NCBI GenBank assembly: GCA_000697355.1
Contig: JNEN01000724.1
Location: forward strand, 54,795-118,794
Source: Syncephalastrum monosporum B8922
Taxonomy: Eukaryota; Mucoromycota; Mucoromycetes; Mucorales; Syncephalastraceae
Reading direction: 5' to 3'
Length of the DNA stretch: 64,000 bases
Part shown: positions 1 to 10,914 of the stretch, piece after piece
Numbering within the stretch: the first letter of the stretch is position 1
Layout of the letters: each line of letters opens with the position of its first letter
The notes under the pieces: model-generated
Told to the model about the DNA's origin: nothing
The model's input: only the letters and a program-made list of their open reading frames with translations
The model's database searches: none
Position numbers and translations under genes: made by a program

Positions 1-1138
1 CGGTACTGGTCCATTTAACAGCATTTTATGAGCAGTCTTCCCAATTTCCAATGCAAACACATTTGCTGAGCATTGTACAGTTCCTCGGCATATTATTCTC
101 GCATAATGAAGATAAAAGAAAGTCGGACAGAGCCAATTTTTGATTCTGATGGAATTCTGCGAAACCACAAAATGATCAGTAGTTCTTGGCGCCACGGATG
201 GGGAGAAAGGACTCCGTTGTTGAGCCACACCAGCATCACCACAGAACAGCTGCTTCTCTGCGCGCGCGCTTTCATTGCCCGTGCGCTTTTTTTTCTTTTT
301 TCGAAGAGCCAATTCATTCCGAGACCAAGGAAGGGAACTTGTAGCGCCGAGACGACGTATGCGTTCTCGCGTGTCACAAACTTTTTCGCAGTTCCACAGT
401 TTAGACGCTTTTGTTATGTGAGAGTCATTGGATATGTTCTCAGCGTAGTGATCTATAAAATCACGCCAAGGTCAAAGGAAAAAAGGGCGCAAATAACCAA
501 AAGGACAGATAGGCTTATCATGATCACCGGCCGCCGGCTCATCAGCCTCACCGGCTGAAGGCGTTTTCCATCCATATTTGTGCCGATGTTTGGGTACACC
601 AAGCAAAGGACCGTAAACCCCTTGCCTTGACTTGCTATCTCCGTCCAGGCCGCCTCCTTCTTTTTCAGCCCCTAACCCCTTCCCTCTCGAATCTAATAAA
701 TTCAGATGCAGGATCATATTGATGAGGTTGATGTATCTGAAACACCCTTGCACCCATCACCACTGCTGCTGATCGCGTCGACGGATACGTGTCGTTTCTT
801 GCGCGTTGCTCATGCACACCTGAATACTTTTCAAGGGCCGAAGGACAAAGAGCATGCCGCATCAGCGGTCGAGCAAAATAAGCGCTTCCAAATCCAGTTT
901 GGTGGCAAAAAAATCAATGAGACGAGAGCTCAAGCCAGAGGAAAGGAGAGAAAGCCAAACCAGGGCTGATGATGTGGTTGAGTATAGGGCCCTTTTATAA
1001 AAAAAAAAAAAAGCGCCTTATCCTTAGCGTGCATAGGTTTTCTCACCTTCCTTTTCTCTTTTTCTTTTCGCACTCTCTCTCTATTTTCTCCTTTTCTTTT
1101 CCTTTTCACTCACTCTTGTCAAGTACCTTTCTCTGAAG
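1..1138. other. Intergenic / upstream region
   Basis: No convincing gene was found here. Short open frames exist on both strands but show no recognisable domain or splice structure. The last 150 bases are CT-rich with a TATA-like stretch near 994, which fits the promoter of the small gene that follows. A second TATA-like sequence near 453 has no obvious reading frame behind it. Confidence 0.4.
994..1003 (+). promoter_or_regulatory. TATA-like box of the CYSTM gene
   Basis: TTATAAAAAA lies about 140 bases before the ATG at 1139, followed by a pyrimidine-rich leader typical of fungal promoters. Assigned by position only. Confidence 0.4.
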
Positions 1139-1440
1139 ATGGCCCAAGACTACTACCCGCCTCCCCCGCCCCAGGGACAACAGCAATACTATCAGCAGCC
1201 GCCTCCGCAGGGTGGTCCAGGTAATGACAGAACCAGACCCTTCCTCTCCCTTTTCCCCGATACGCGCTTGCCAACACAGGTTTCCATGATGTAGGCTACT
1301 ACCAGCCCCAGCCACCGCCCAACACGGTCTACGTCCAGCAGCCGCAACAAAAGGGTGGTGACCACAACTGCTGTATGGCATGTTTGATCGGTTGCTTGGC
1401 ATGCTGCGCCTTGGAGGAGCTCTGCGACATGTGCTGTTAA
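1139..1440 (+). CDS. Small CYSTM-type cysteine-rich tail-anchored protein
   Basis: Two exons (1139-1220 and 1280-1440) joined over a 59-nt GT-AG intron give 80 aa. The first two thirds are rich in Pro, Gln and Tyr (PPPPPQGQQQ and similar). The C-terminal 30 residues are a short hydrophobic stretch full of Cys (CCMACLIGCLACCALEEL, then CDMCC and stop). This is the pattern of the CYSTM module, a C-terminal membrane segment found in small eukaryotic stress-tolerance proteins that sit in the plasma membrane. The Cys residues may be palmitoylated or bind metal (family knowledge, not seen here). Translation stays in frame across the junction. The specific role is unknown. Confidence 0.75.
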
Positions 1441-2105
1441 AAGAAAAAAGTGCAGATGTATCTTGATCCCATCCGTTTCCGTCCTTTATTCGCGCATACT
1501 CCTTTCGGTTCCTTCTTTCTCTCTCTCTCTCTCTCTCTTTTTTTTTTCTCCCTTACTGTAACTTGTAACATCTCCAAAGACATCCACACATGAAGAAGGT
1601 ACACCGGGCAGGTGTATTTTTTTTACCATATAAATGAATGACCCAAACAAAAACAATGTCATGGCGTGTAATTTTTTTGAGCGGAACTGGCAAGTGCCTT
1701 GCCTTGCTGCTGTGATTGAAATGTGCCTTGGACACAGAGAGACCATCCTCATGCTCCACCTTTTGACACGATTTAGCAAGTCGACACGATACACTGTGCC
1801 CACGTATTCCCATCCGTCGGCTTTTCGGTTAAATAAAAGTGTATATCCTTTTTATTGAGTAGTCGTGTGATTAGTATAGAATTAACGTCAGTAAAATAAA
1901 AGGTAAGGTAGGAAGGGTTTATCGTGCATGGGAGAATAAAATATGCGAGAGTCGTGAGCGTGTGTGTGTACGTGTATATTCTGTGTGGGGTAATTATGAG
2001 TGGGTTTGCAGTATCAAGTGATGGGGTATCTACATGAGTGTTTGTGGGAGAAAAATGTCAGGGTGATGGATGTCATGTCGCACAGCAGCAGAAATGGGAT
2101 AGTTC
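1441..2105. other. Convergent 3' region
   Basis: This lies between two genes that point at each other. It holds a CT repeat running into a T tract (about 1517-1548), AT-rich sequence and AATAAA-like signals (for example near 1831 and 1894). No gene was seen. Confidence 0.4.
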
Positions 2106-2968
2106 TTAAGCTGCTTGCAAGAACCACTTGTCGAGATGAGACGTCTGCGACTGGCATCGCTTCAGGCCTCCGGCCATGCCAAGCTCATTGGGTTTGGTCT
2201 CTTGGCTTTGTTGCTGCTGCTGCTGTTGTTGTTGCTTTTTCAGCATAACCGAAAGGAGGGAAATGGGTTTAGTTGCCGACGCCTGCTTCTCAAAGAAGGG
2301 CTTGTCGGCCAGGGAGGCCGGCGGAGACGAGCAAGTCGAAACAGAATCGGCCGGTGTGTCGTAGCCATAGTAGCCTTCACTTGCCAACGACCCTACGGAC
2401 ATCGACTCATCATAGTATTCGTCGTGGTAGGCGTCCTCCTCGTCGTCTTCGTTCATCACTTCTTCGTCCTCTCCTTCTTCGTCGTCGTCAATGAAGAATT
2501 TGGAGTGAGGCGAGGTGGTTGACTTCACTGGTGAGGAAGGCGTAAACGCTGCGGTTGAAGGTGGAGTCGACATGGCTACGGCAGGAAGACTCGGTAAATT
2601 AGGAAGGGACTGCGAGCGCTTCAAGGCGAGGTGGTAGTTCTCCTTGGCGTGCGTTTCAATGCCAGTGAGGCCCATGTCATCTATCTGCTGTTTCGGTTCG
2701 AGGAGGGCAGTCGACTTCCGTCGTCGTTGTCGCATCGTATGGCGAGCCCATAAGCGCCATGACAAGTTTTCTAGCCGGAAGCCATTGCGAATATTGCGTT
2801 TGCACTTTGTGAACACTAACAGATGGATGAGGACGTTAGGCATGCGTTCTGTGAAGGATACATGGTAGCAACTTATTTACCTGCCCAGAGACTTGACAAT
2901 TCGTCGATATTGGACCACCGAAATTTATGTAACGGGTGTAAAGACGTGATGAGCAAGTGCATATCCAT
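2106..2968 (-). CDS. AreA-GATA-like domain (DUF1752) protein
   Basis: Two exons on the minus strand (2968-2881, then 2815-2106; 65-nt intron) give 265 aa. The start is the first Met of MDMHLL; the upstream part has no in-frame support. Residues about 25-52 read SLWAVFTKCK...RLENLSWRLW, the short helical motif at the N-terminus of fungal nitrogen GATA factors (AreA) and of Reg1-like phosphatase regulators (Pfam GATA_AreA). The rest is low complexity: Ser/Thr/Pro-rich, a long acidic run (DDDEEGEDEE), Tyr/Glu-rich patches, an SLLSVMLKK motif and a poly-Gln tract coded by CAG/CAA. No GATA zinc finger is present, so it is a regulator-type protein and not itself a GATA factor. The exact role is unknown. 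The motif spans the splice junction, which supports the intron. Confidence 0.75.
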
Positions 2969-4417
2969 ATTCGCAATGACAGAGGAGGAGAGGGAAAAGA
3001 TATGAAAGCTGCGTTCTTATTTTCGCTCAGCTCAAACGAATGTAAGGGAGAAGGAAAAAAAAAAATTCGGGTGCCGCTGACCCGCCTTTTGGGGCCATAG
3101 GTGTGCCAGGCCCCCAACCACCTTCTTTTTGACCGACTGCACAGCTGGTTCCTCTTGCCCAATTCGGTGACTATTCCATCCGCCACACATTGATCATTGC
3201 CGAAAATAAATCTTAGCGTTGCCTTTTAGAAATGATTGTGTATTGTGTGTTGCTATGTGTATTTTTAATGGAAGGCCCATCAGCAAAACCCAATGTTGTT
3301 CGCTGGGTTAGCATATGACACGCAGCCAACGAGTTTAGGGATAGACAATAGGTGAGACTAATGCAAATACCCATAAACCTCAATAAGTTCCTTCTTGGCT
3401 CACAGCGACCTGTTCCAGATAAACGTTTCCTTAATTTTCTGAACAAACACTTAAAGAAAGTACGATCCAGCAAAAGACCAAATGGATAGTGACGGCGCTG
3501 GCAAAGGATTTCCTTGATATGGATCGGTGCTCCATCGGCGGCAAAAGCGGTAGCAGAGACGAACGTCAGGAAATCTTTTTTCTTTTTTTTTCTATGGAAA
3601 GAAGCCGGAAATATGTTGCCCTTGAGGTTCTACCCCAACCCCGTTCACCCCGCTGAAACGCGGCCACTCGCGTGACATGCCAAATGTCCAGCCACAACAA
3701 AAAAAGAAAAACCCAATGGGATCTCTGCTAAAGGCACGCATATATCTTTACCACGCCCACGCGCGTGCGCATGCCTATGCTTGTGTGTGCGCCTGTAGAA
3801 CCTTATCCGAGACGGGTGATGCAAAGTTGACACTTGAAAGAAGCCCCAGGATGAATGGGGGCGTAGCACTCTTCCCCACATTGGCGCATTACGTTGTCTC
3901 GCCCCTTTCCAGAGAACTCAGCATAAGGGCAGTGTGACCTACCTGATGCTTTCTACTTCTTTCTTTTTTTAATATTCGGCGGTTGGGGCACTTTTCCCCA
4001 TTGTTCTAGACTTCAAAATCGGACCGAACATCCGTTGTTAATTACCTACCATATGCTCTCCAACCTCTTATCCGGAAACAGGCTGCGATATGAGACGAGT
4101 GGATGCATGTACGAGTGTGGTTATATGTTTATTAAATATTCAGTGTTGCGGATTAAAACCGCTGTGTGCCGTCCTCGGACAGGTCGACAGTTTATGTCCT
4201 GCTTAGGATAGAGGGTGCATAGTTCAGTCGGTGTTTCACCCCGACGTCCCAGATATCAAGCTCTGCATGACAACGTCGTGCTCCTATTGCATCCTATTGA
4301 TAGCTTGGATGGATTGAGAGAGCAGCCCGCATTGCATGTCAGCACTTGTGAGTATGAGTGTGCTAGGCTTGCCCTTTTGTATACTATATCTTCAGCGCCC
4401 ACAGCTGATTCGGCATC
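2969..4417. other. AT-rich intergenic stretch
   Basis: No supported gene. The stretch holds poly-A/T runs and short frames on both strands. Its right end may carry the last exon or 3' end of the minus-strand gene starting at 6022. Confidence 0.35.
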
Positions 4418-6022
4418 TCACAGAAGCGCACCACGATGCTGCGCTGCCATCGGCACCACCAGCGGAATGATTCGCTCCATGATCTTGATGCCGTTACTGT
4501 TTGGCACCGAGAAAGACCAAACGTGCAGCTAACCAATACAGCTCAGACCATGTAGAGATAAACAGGTGAAACATCAACCTCGCAAGTCAACAAAGTAAAC
4601 ACTGCAGCATCATGCGTCCCCCGAAAACCTTTTCACTTGGTCAAATACATGGCGCGATTCCTCACCGTCATTATATTCGCCTGAAGTCTCCAGCAGTAAC
4701 AGCTTGAAACCGCCGTCTGCTTTGTACGCGACATCGTCATTGTCGTAGGACAGGATAGAAAGGAAGGTATACAAGACTAAGAAAGCTAATGGACTCTTGC
4801 TTGGTGCTATGCCTTTATTAGAAGGAAATGGTGAACGTCGCTAGGGATCCTCGGATAGCATAAAATGGAGAAGCCGTACTGGATGATACGCTCTCCTTCT
4901 GGACTGAACAGCATTTAAAGGCGTCGGCGATACGGTTTTTGATTCTCACATATTCGCCTCGGATTACGCGGTAGATACGCCTGCCCAAAATCGGCGTCAC
5001 TGCCGATGTCCCATGATAATCCGATCGACAGCATGGAAAAGGCAGGACTGCTCCTGTGGTCGATGCCGGTCTTCTGCATAGCTTCCTGAGTGGTCGCAGC
5101 TCGCGATGACTTGTCCGAGTGCATATACAGTATGTAGTAACGGCGGTGTTATTTGCTGAGGTCCGAGGTTCGACTTGCCCCGCTACTTTAGAGCTTGTCG
5201 TAGGTAAAGGCTGCTTGTCAATATCTGCTGCAGATTTGTACTGTACTGTATAGCAAGTTGTCAGCCGGGTAGCATTTATTGACGACACCGAATATACCTC
5301 AAATTCCGCCTGTAATCGGCTCAAGAGCGTCTTAGCATCGTCAGGAGACTCCGGGTTCCTCAACCATATTCTACATTCAAATTGTGTAATATCCTTGCGG
5401 AATCCTCGTTTCGTTTGGATGACATTGTCTGTTGTGGGACGCTGTCCAGTTCTCGATAACCATTGTTCGTTAAGGACCTACCTGCGCTGGATAGGAGGCT
5501 GAAGATGCCGGAAATGTTGACCTCTGTATTGCGATGGGCAGCTACGTGGGCCCATAATATATGTGAAAGAAACGGTGGTCCGCTGTTGTCCAGCATAAAG
5601 CAGTCGAACTGAACAAAGAAGATATATTTATACACATGCATATACTTTATTACTGTGTACAGTGCATGGACAACATTTTCTGTGTCTCACAAACGAGAAA
5701 TAGAGCAACTCTTTTTACAAAGTAGGTGATGAATTTGAAGAATGGAGAACCCCATATCTGAGCTATCTGATTTTAGCGTATCCTCGAGGGGATTTTCGTG
5801 TCCAGTTGTCATGTAGTCCATTCACTATCTTACAATACTGCATTGCCTGAGAAGCACCCATTCTTGCGTTGAGAATTTGATAACCACATATTTCTTCCTG
5901 AGCGGTGCGTTTAGTGCCGCCTACTTTCAAAACTCTACCAAAAAATAACCGATTATGGTCGTCGTTTCACACCATTTGTCCGGATGCCCTAACGAGGCCA
6001 CGCTATCACTTTTGCCTCCCAT
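4418..6022 (-). CDS. Multi-exon gene of a Mucoromycota hypothetical family (model incomplete)
   Basis: Several blocks on the minus strand read as protein when short introns are removed, but not every junction can be fixed. Seen: ATG at 6022 (MGGKSDSVASLG...), a 41-nt intron, then EEICGYQILNARMGASQ; a block near 5610-5495 (MLDNSGPPFLSHILWAHV...), a 50-nt intron, then KRGFRKDITQFECRIWL...LLSRLQAEFE; a block about 4765-4620 (FLSILSYDNDD, KADGGFKLLLLETSGEYND); and a block 4528-4418 (LHVWSFSVPNSNGIKIMERI) ending at a stop. From memory, the ETSG and VWS motifs recall large hypothetical proteins common in Mucorales. The D...ETSG arrangement faintly resembles a PD-(D/E)XK core (inference). Between 5300 and 4800 more than one frame looks coding, so the gene may be intact with more introns or may be decaying. 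Confidence 0.4.
5625..5632 (-). promoter_or_regulatory. TATA-like sequence inside the unresolved gene
   Basis: TATAAATA on the minus strand lies just upstream of the MLDNSGPP block. It could be a promoter if the gene starts there, but reading continuity upstream suggests it is intronic or coding. Low weight. Confidence 0.15.
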
Positions 6023-7402
6023 CGCGCATCATTATGATTACTCAGAGCCAGATAAACTCATTTGGGATACGTTGAAAATCGGCAAGCTCTATAATATGTT
6101 GGAAGGCATCACAAGAACAGCATCCTTCTAAAATGCGCACTCCCTTGCTCTTCCAATACAATAGACTGTCGCTGTGACTGACTTCCTCTTGTAGCATACT
6201 CGGAAGCAATCATTATAATGTTTAGTATTCTGATGGACACCTTTCGTGTGCAAAGTATCTATTTACTACTAGCTGATGGGGCTGAGCATTTTATCTTTCA
6301 AGATTATTGGAATACGATAAAATAAGTATCAGAGACCTCGTCCTTTCATGTTGCTCTGATCGCTTTGATTCGGCCATACCAGGTAGTATGTACAGTAGCC
6401 GCCCGGATAAGATACACTTAGGTAAGTCATTATATTATGTTAGTTGTTACTTTATTTTCCACACCTCCAAATTTCTCGAACACCGCATTCACGTCTTGCT
6501 AACGGACACGTATGCGGTCAGCGAAGCATCAATGACCCACTCGTTTGTGCGTGTCTCAGCAACACAAACAGACCCCGCCGATATCATCCTTTGCTTTTTG
6601 AATAAACAGATAAAGTACATAAATGAGTTAATCTTGGCTGTATGCGTCATATTTCAATGAGAGAAAAGAGGCTAATTATATGCCATTTTACGAGGAGGCA
6701 GACAGGTGGTTTGGGATCCAATATAATCCTTATTAGATTCCCTTCTAAATCTGTTGTCAATAGAGCAGAGCTTGTGAGATTTATATGCGTGATACCCTAC
6801 AGATAGAGCTCCACAAATAGATAACTGTAAACCGGGTAGTATTACTATCAATTTTATTAAGTCTCTCTTGAACTTTACCAAGGTTTACTTTACTTTTCCT
6901 ACGAAGCCATTGTTTAGCAGAAGTTTGATAAGTTGCGTACTTGCTTATGCGGTCCTCCATTTTGTCAGCACACGAAACTGACCACGAGACCGCACTATTG
7001 AATGAACAAACTCGGGTCCTCTCCAGACAACTTTTGGGGAGTTTGTTCGTCAGCAACAACTGTTCATAGCTTTCGGCTCCGAGACTGCTGCAGCATCGTC
7101 TTGATAACAAAGTCTCACACACACACATAAAGGTGGTTCATTCCTCATGTGTCAACTCAAACTTGGCCGGATAGCCTCAACCATCCAAGCTTCTATCAGG
7201 GAACTAGCGCGGTGGGTGCTAGCTATTGCTGAGAGCGTTTTCAACAAAGATTTATCACATTGCTCTGAGGTCCGATAATACATCTGGATCATTTTTGTTA
7301 AAAAGAGCGTCATCATGCAGAAGGTTTACTATCTACTGACTACAATGATCCCAATAAAAAGACATACTTGTGTCATCAGAACAATTACCAGCGAACAAAT
7401 TG
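6023..7402. other. AT-rich region with possible minus-strand coding fragments
   Basis: No complete gene. A minus-strand stretch at about 7128-6781 (for example KMEDRISKYATYQTSAKQWL) reads like protein but could not be connected to a start or to the gene at 6022. It may be an upstream exon, a separate decayed gene or chance. Confidence 0.25.
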
Positions 7403-7413
7403 CATATAAAAAG
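7403..7413 (+). promoter_or_regulatory. TATA-like box upstream of the small CaaX protein
   Basis: CATATAAAAAG ends 57 bases before the ATG at 7470, a plausible distance for this compact gene. Confidence 0.35.
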
Positions 7414-7469
7414 AGAGAAGAAAAACGGCGGACGAAGCTTCTCAAGTCAAACATCATCTGTCCTTCTCA

Positions 7470-7754
7470 TTGGGCCAAATCGACATCATGTACCCAAGTC
7501 TGAAAACGAATAGACAGCAACGCAGACCCCGCAGGATTGACCAAGGCCGTGTGTCCAAGGACAAGTCTCCTCGCTGCCGTATCGTGAACATCGAAGACGC
7601 AGAAAACATTCATTCCCAGCAAGGTCGTGGTCGCCCATATTATCGTAATTCGGCCGGCTTGCCCTCGCAACGATTCGTCAAGGTCCATCCGGAAGGAGGT
7701 GGCGGTGGGGGCGGCGGGAGTAGCGGCTGCGGCGGGTGCTGTGTGATAAGCTGA
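7470..7754 (+). CDS. Small basic protein ending in a CaaX prenylation box
   Basis: A single exon of 94 aa; an internal Met at 7488 would give 88 aa. The N-terminal half is Arg/Lys-rich (NRQQRRPRRIDQGR). The C-terminus is a Gly run followed by SSGCGGCCVIS and stop. CVIS fits the CaaX consensus (Cys, two aliphatics, Ser), which in this class favours farnesylation. The Cys just before it could be palmitoylated (family rule, not shown). A flexible basic body plus a lipid anchor suggests a small peripheral membrane protein. No family was recognised, so the reading frame and TATA-like box are the only support. The opposite strand also has an open frame of similar length without such a signature. 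Confidence 0.4.
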   Translation: MGQIDIMYPSLKTNRQQRRPRRIDQGRVSKDKSPRCRIVNIEDAENIHSQQGRGRPYYRNSAGLPSQRFVKVHPEGGGGGGGGSSGCGGCCVIS

Positions 7755-10700
7755 AGAACAACAATGTCAGCTGTTACATGCGAATTCACGTTAAGTTAGC
7801 AATGTCCCTTTCCGCCTATCTCCCAGCCTCTTGTAGCGCATGTAATTTGTCCCAATCATAGCATTTTCTTAGAGTTCTTTTACTCTCAATATCATTGGCC
7901 GCCTCTTTTCAGCAAGAAGGTCTACATAATATATTTACTCTTCATAATGTCAAGGGCAGCCGTGGGGTGTATTTAATGGTGCATTATCACTGGCTTTTAT
8001 AGCGAGATGACGTAGGGATAATCCTAGTACTTTATCCAAGCATAGCTGGTATGTTATGATAGACACTACGAGCTATAGCACTTCGAAAAGTCATAAAAAT
8101 TTTGCACAGTAGACATATGTAGCACATGCGCAAAAATATATCTATATTCCCAGATTAATGAAAAAAAGAATATAGAAGGCTGAAGTAATGAGGATGCTCT
8201 AAGTTCGACGACGGTGGTAAATGTGGTACTCAAATAGTCATGAAAAGTTTAACAGAAGGTGTATTAATGGCTGCTAATAAACATCTGTCATAAGGAGGAA
8301 GCAATAAGATTGTATATCTCGACGTTTCTGTTCTATTACTACGTATATACAAGAATATATGTAGCATACAGCTGACCTTGTGGCATCGAACCATAAAGAT
8401 TTTGATAAATGGGGCTTGAGGAAGCTCTCTCTTTCGCTCATTGGAGCAGTTAATATGTGCGTGTACTACTATGTCAGAGCTAACAAGATGTTTGAGAGCG
8501 AATTTAGATGCATGTCGTTCGTCGGAGTGACGGTTACCTTTGCCGTCAAGGGATACGGTGAAGTTGATTACTGTATATATCTGCAGATAGGGTCTTTAAA
8601 TTTCATTATCGAAGGGGTGGTAGTATAGGGCACGAAACTGACAAAGTTTCAATGTGTTGTAGTATCGGATCGACGTGCCTCAGTTTGAGATTTAACCGCG
8701 TCAGAGAGGCAAAAGGCTTGTGGAGACACCGCTTGCCTACTTTGCCCGCCCGTCTCTCGAGCAGAAATGCGCAGGTCGTGTAGAAATAAAGACGATTGAG
8801 TGAACTGGTGGCGAAAGACTTTGTCCAATGATTGATATCAGGCTAATATGGCTTCTTATATTCTACTCGCGTTGCGGATAGTTTTGTATGGACTATAGTC
8901 ATATTCTGGTGTGTCTGGTTCTTTTGACCTTTCTCATACCAAATCATTTTCGGTTAAGCGTCAACAACAGACTGACAAAGCGAGAACGGTATGCAATATT
9001 GTCAGGCATAATCTACAACCGCCAAGTCGCTTGAGCAGAGCTGAGCACAAATGTATTCTCATAAGCTTGCGCTTTGTAATAGTTGTCTACATAACATACA
9101 TATGTAAGAAGATCCCACTCAGAGCTTTGGGACCCAGGTTGAAGCACCCTCATATTGCGCTATACATAAACAGAGCCACGTGAAAACGAGTGCTGCACTC
9201 AGAGACAGCATTGAATGCACGTTGACATTGCTTATGACAAACAAAAACGCCTCTCATTACAAATGGCAGGAGAAAAACATGGTCTCGCCATGTGGCAGTT
9301 TGCATGCGTAGGTGAAGTCAGCGTTTCCGTCATTGCCGTTTTTAAAACTACTGAAACATATGAGGCGAACTTTTGTGTGAATAAACCGTGCAAAAAGTTT
9401 CATGGCGGGAACGGTTTGAATACCCAAACTTCTTTCGACGTATATGTGGGAAGCTCAATATGGCCAGTTTTGTGCACTGGAAAAGGACGACCGCTCCGTC
9501 CTTCTTGCTGAGATGGATGGAGTACCCGCGACCAGTCCACGGTGTAACCCAAGGGGGTCAGTTTGCGGGAGGAGGGCGGAGAGCGACCCGGGTGCTGTAC
9601 CGAGTGCAGTCATCGTTTTGGCTCATTTTAGCTCAATTTCGCAAAACGTAAAAAATATAGAAAGGAAAGCTTCATGATCGTGTGCCGCACCCGGCCTGGC
9701 CATAAAAAGTCAGCTGCCTTGTTGCCACGGTGTTGCACCAGTTGTAACTTTACTTTACCCTATTTGACCGAGTGAGTGCGCTACAGCTGCGGTAGATCTT
9801 GATATATTTCATGAATGTTTGTCAAGTCAGAGCTGATCAATTTAGATTGTGGCAAAATGTGCGGCAAAACAGAAAAAGACAGAGAGAGTCAACAATGTGC
9901 CGACGCGTCTATAAGGTGCTTTGCGCAGGGTGATGTGCAAGCCTGTATTGGGACCGGTATTTTTCTGTATCCCAGAAACGTGCCTGTAATTGTCTATCTT
10001 GCAGGATGCTGCATAGAAACAACTGAATAAGAGGTCGCGCGTGCTTTTCATTTTTGTGTAGTTAGTGCAGCGTGATTTCATAATGTAGTATATGAACTGC
10101 GACATATAAGCTGAGGAACATGTAACATGTTTAAGCGAATATGTGCAATGTTTCGTTTTTGTTGTTTAGCATTTACTGCTGCCCCAGCCCTCCGTTGCAA
10201 TCCTCCTTCTTTCGTTATTGTAAACACCAGTCTTGCCTATCAGCGACATGTTGATCATCCAGCAAGCTGTATTTTATATGTTGACTCCAGAAAAGAAATC
10301 GTCGATGGCTGGGTGTGGATATGACTGGTGCTGGGTGGCGTGAAGGGTACACAATCGAGAGCGGAATGACTTTTCTATTACCTTTTGGAGTCCAGGGCAT
10401 TGTGCCACTTTTACCACTCTCGGAGGGCAATGCATGTGTGTTTGTATTGACGCTTGTTTCCCCTTCGATCGACTCTTCCTTCTCTTACCTCCTCGTTTTG
10501 CCTTTCTTCTCTCTTCCCTTTCTTTTTTTCTTCCCTATTTTTCTTCCCTTTGTATTTTGGCGTCTTTCGCTGCATTATCTCTGGAGTGAGCGAGCCACTC
10601 ATAGAGAGAAGAGAGAGAGAGAGTTGTGTGTGCGCTCTTACCCCGCCATCCACGCTATACGATACACAAACCCCTTATTGCGTCTCCTCCAGTACTAAAG

Positions 10701-10914
10701 AGAAAAAAGAAAGGACGCCCACAAACATATTAGCCGCCAGCATCAGACTCTGTTATCACAGCAAGATACCAACTATCCTAGTCACCATCGGCTCAAGTGC
10801 CCCTGATCATATTCCCAGCAAAGGACGCTTATACTTTCGGTCGGTTCATATTACTGTAAAACCAGGACGACAGCAGATAATAATACGATATCATGTAAAC
10901 AGCTCTTGAAACCA
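7755..10914. other. AT-rich gene-poor region, promoter of the spectraplakin-like gene at its right end
   Basis: No gene could be supported in more than 3 kb. Isolated stretches at about 8380-8628 and 9215-9680 have codon-like runs but no start, splice pattern or family, and may be remnants. A GC-richer patch occurs at about 9480-9620. From about 10450 the sequence becomes strongly CT-rich and is probably the promoter and 5' leader of the following gene. Confidence 0.35.
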
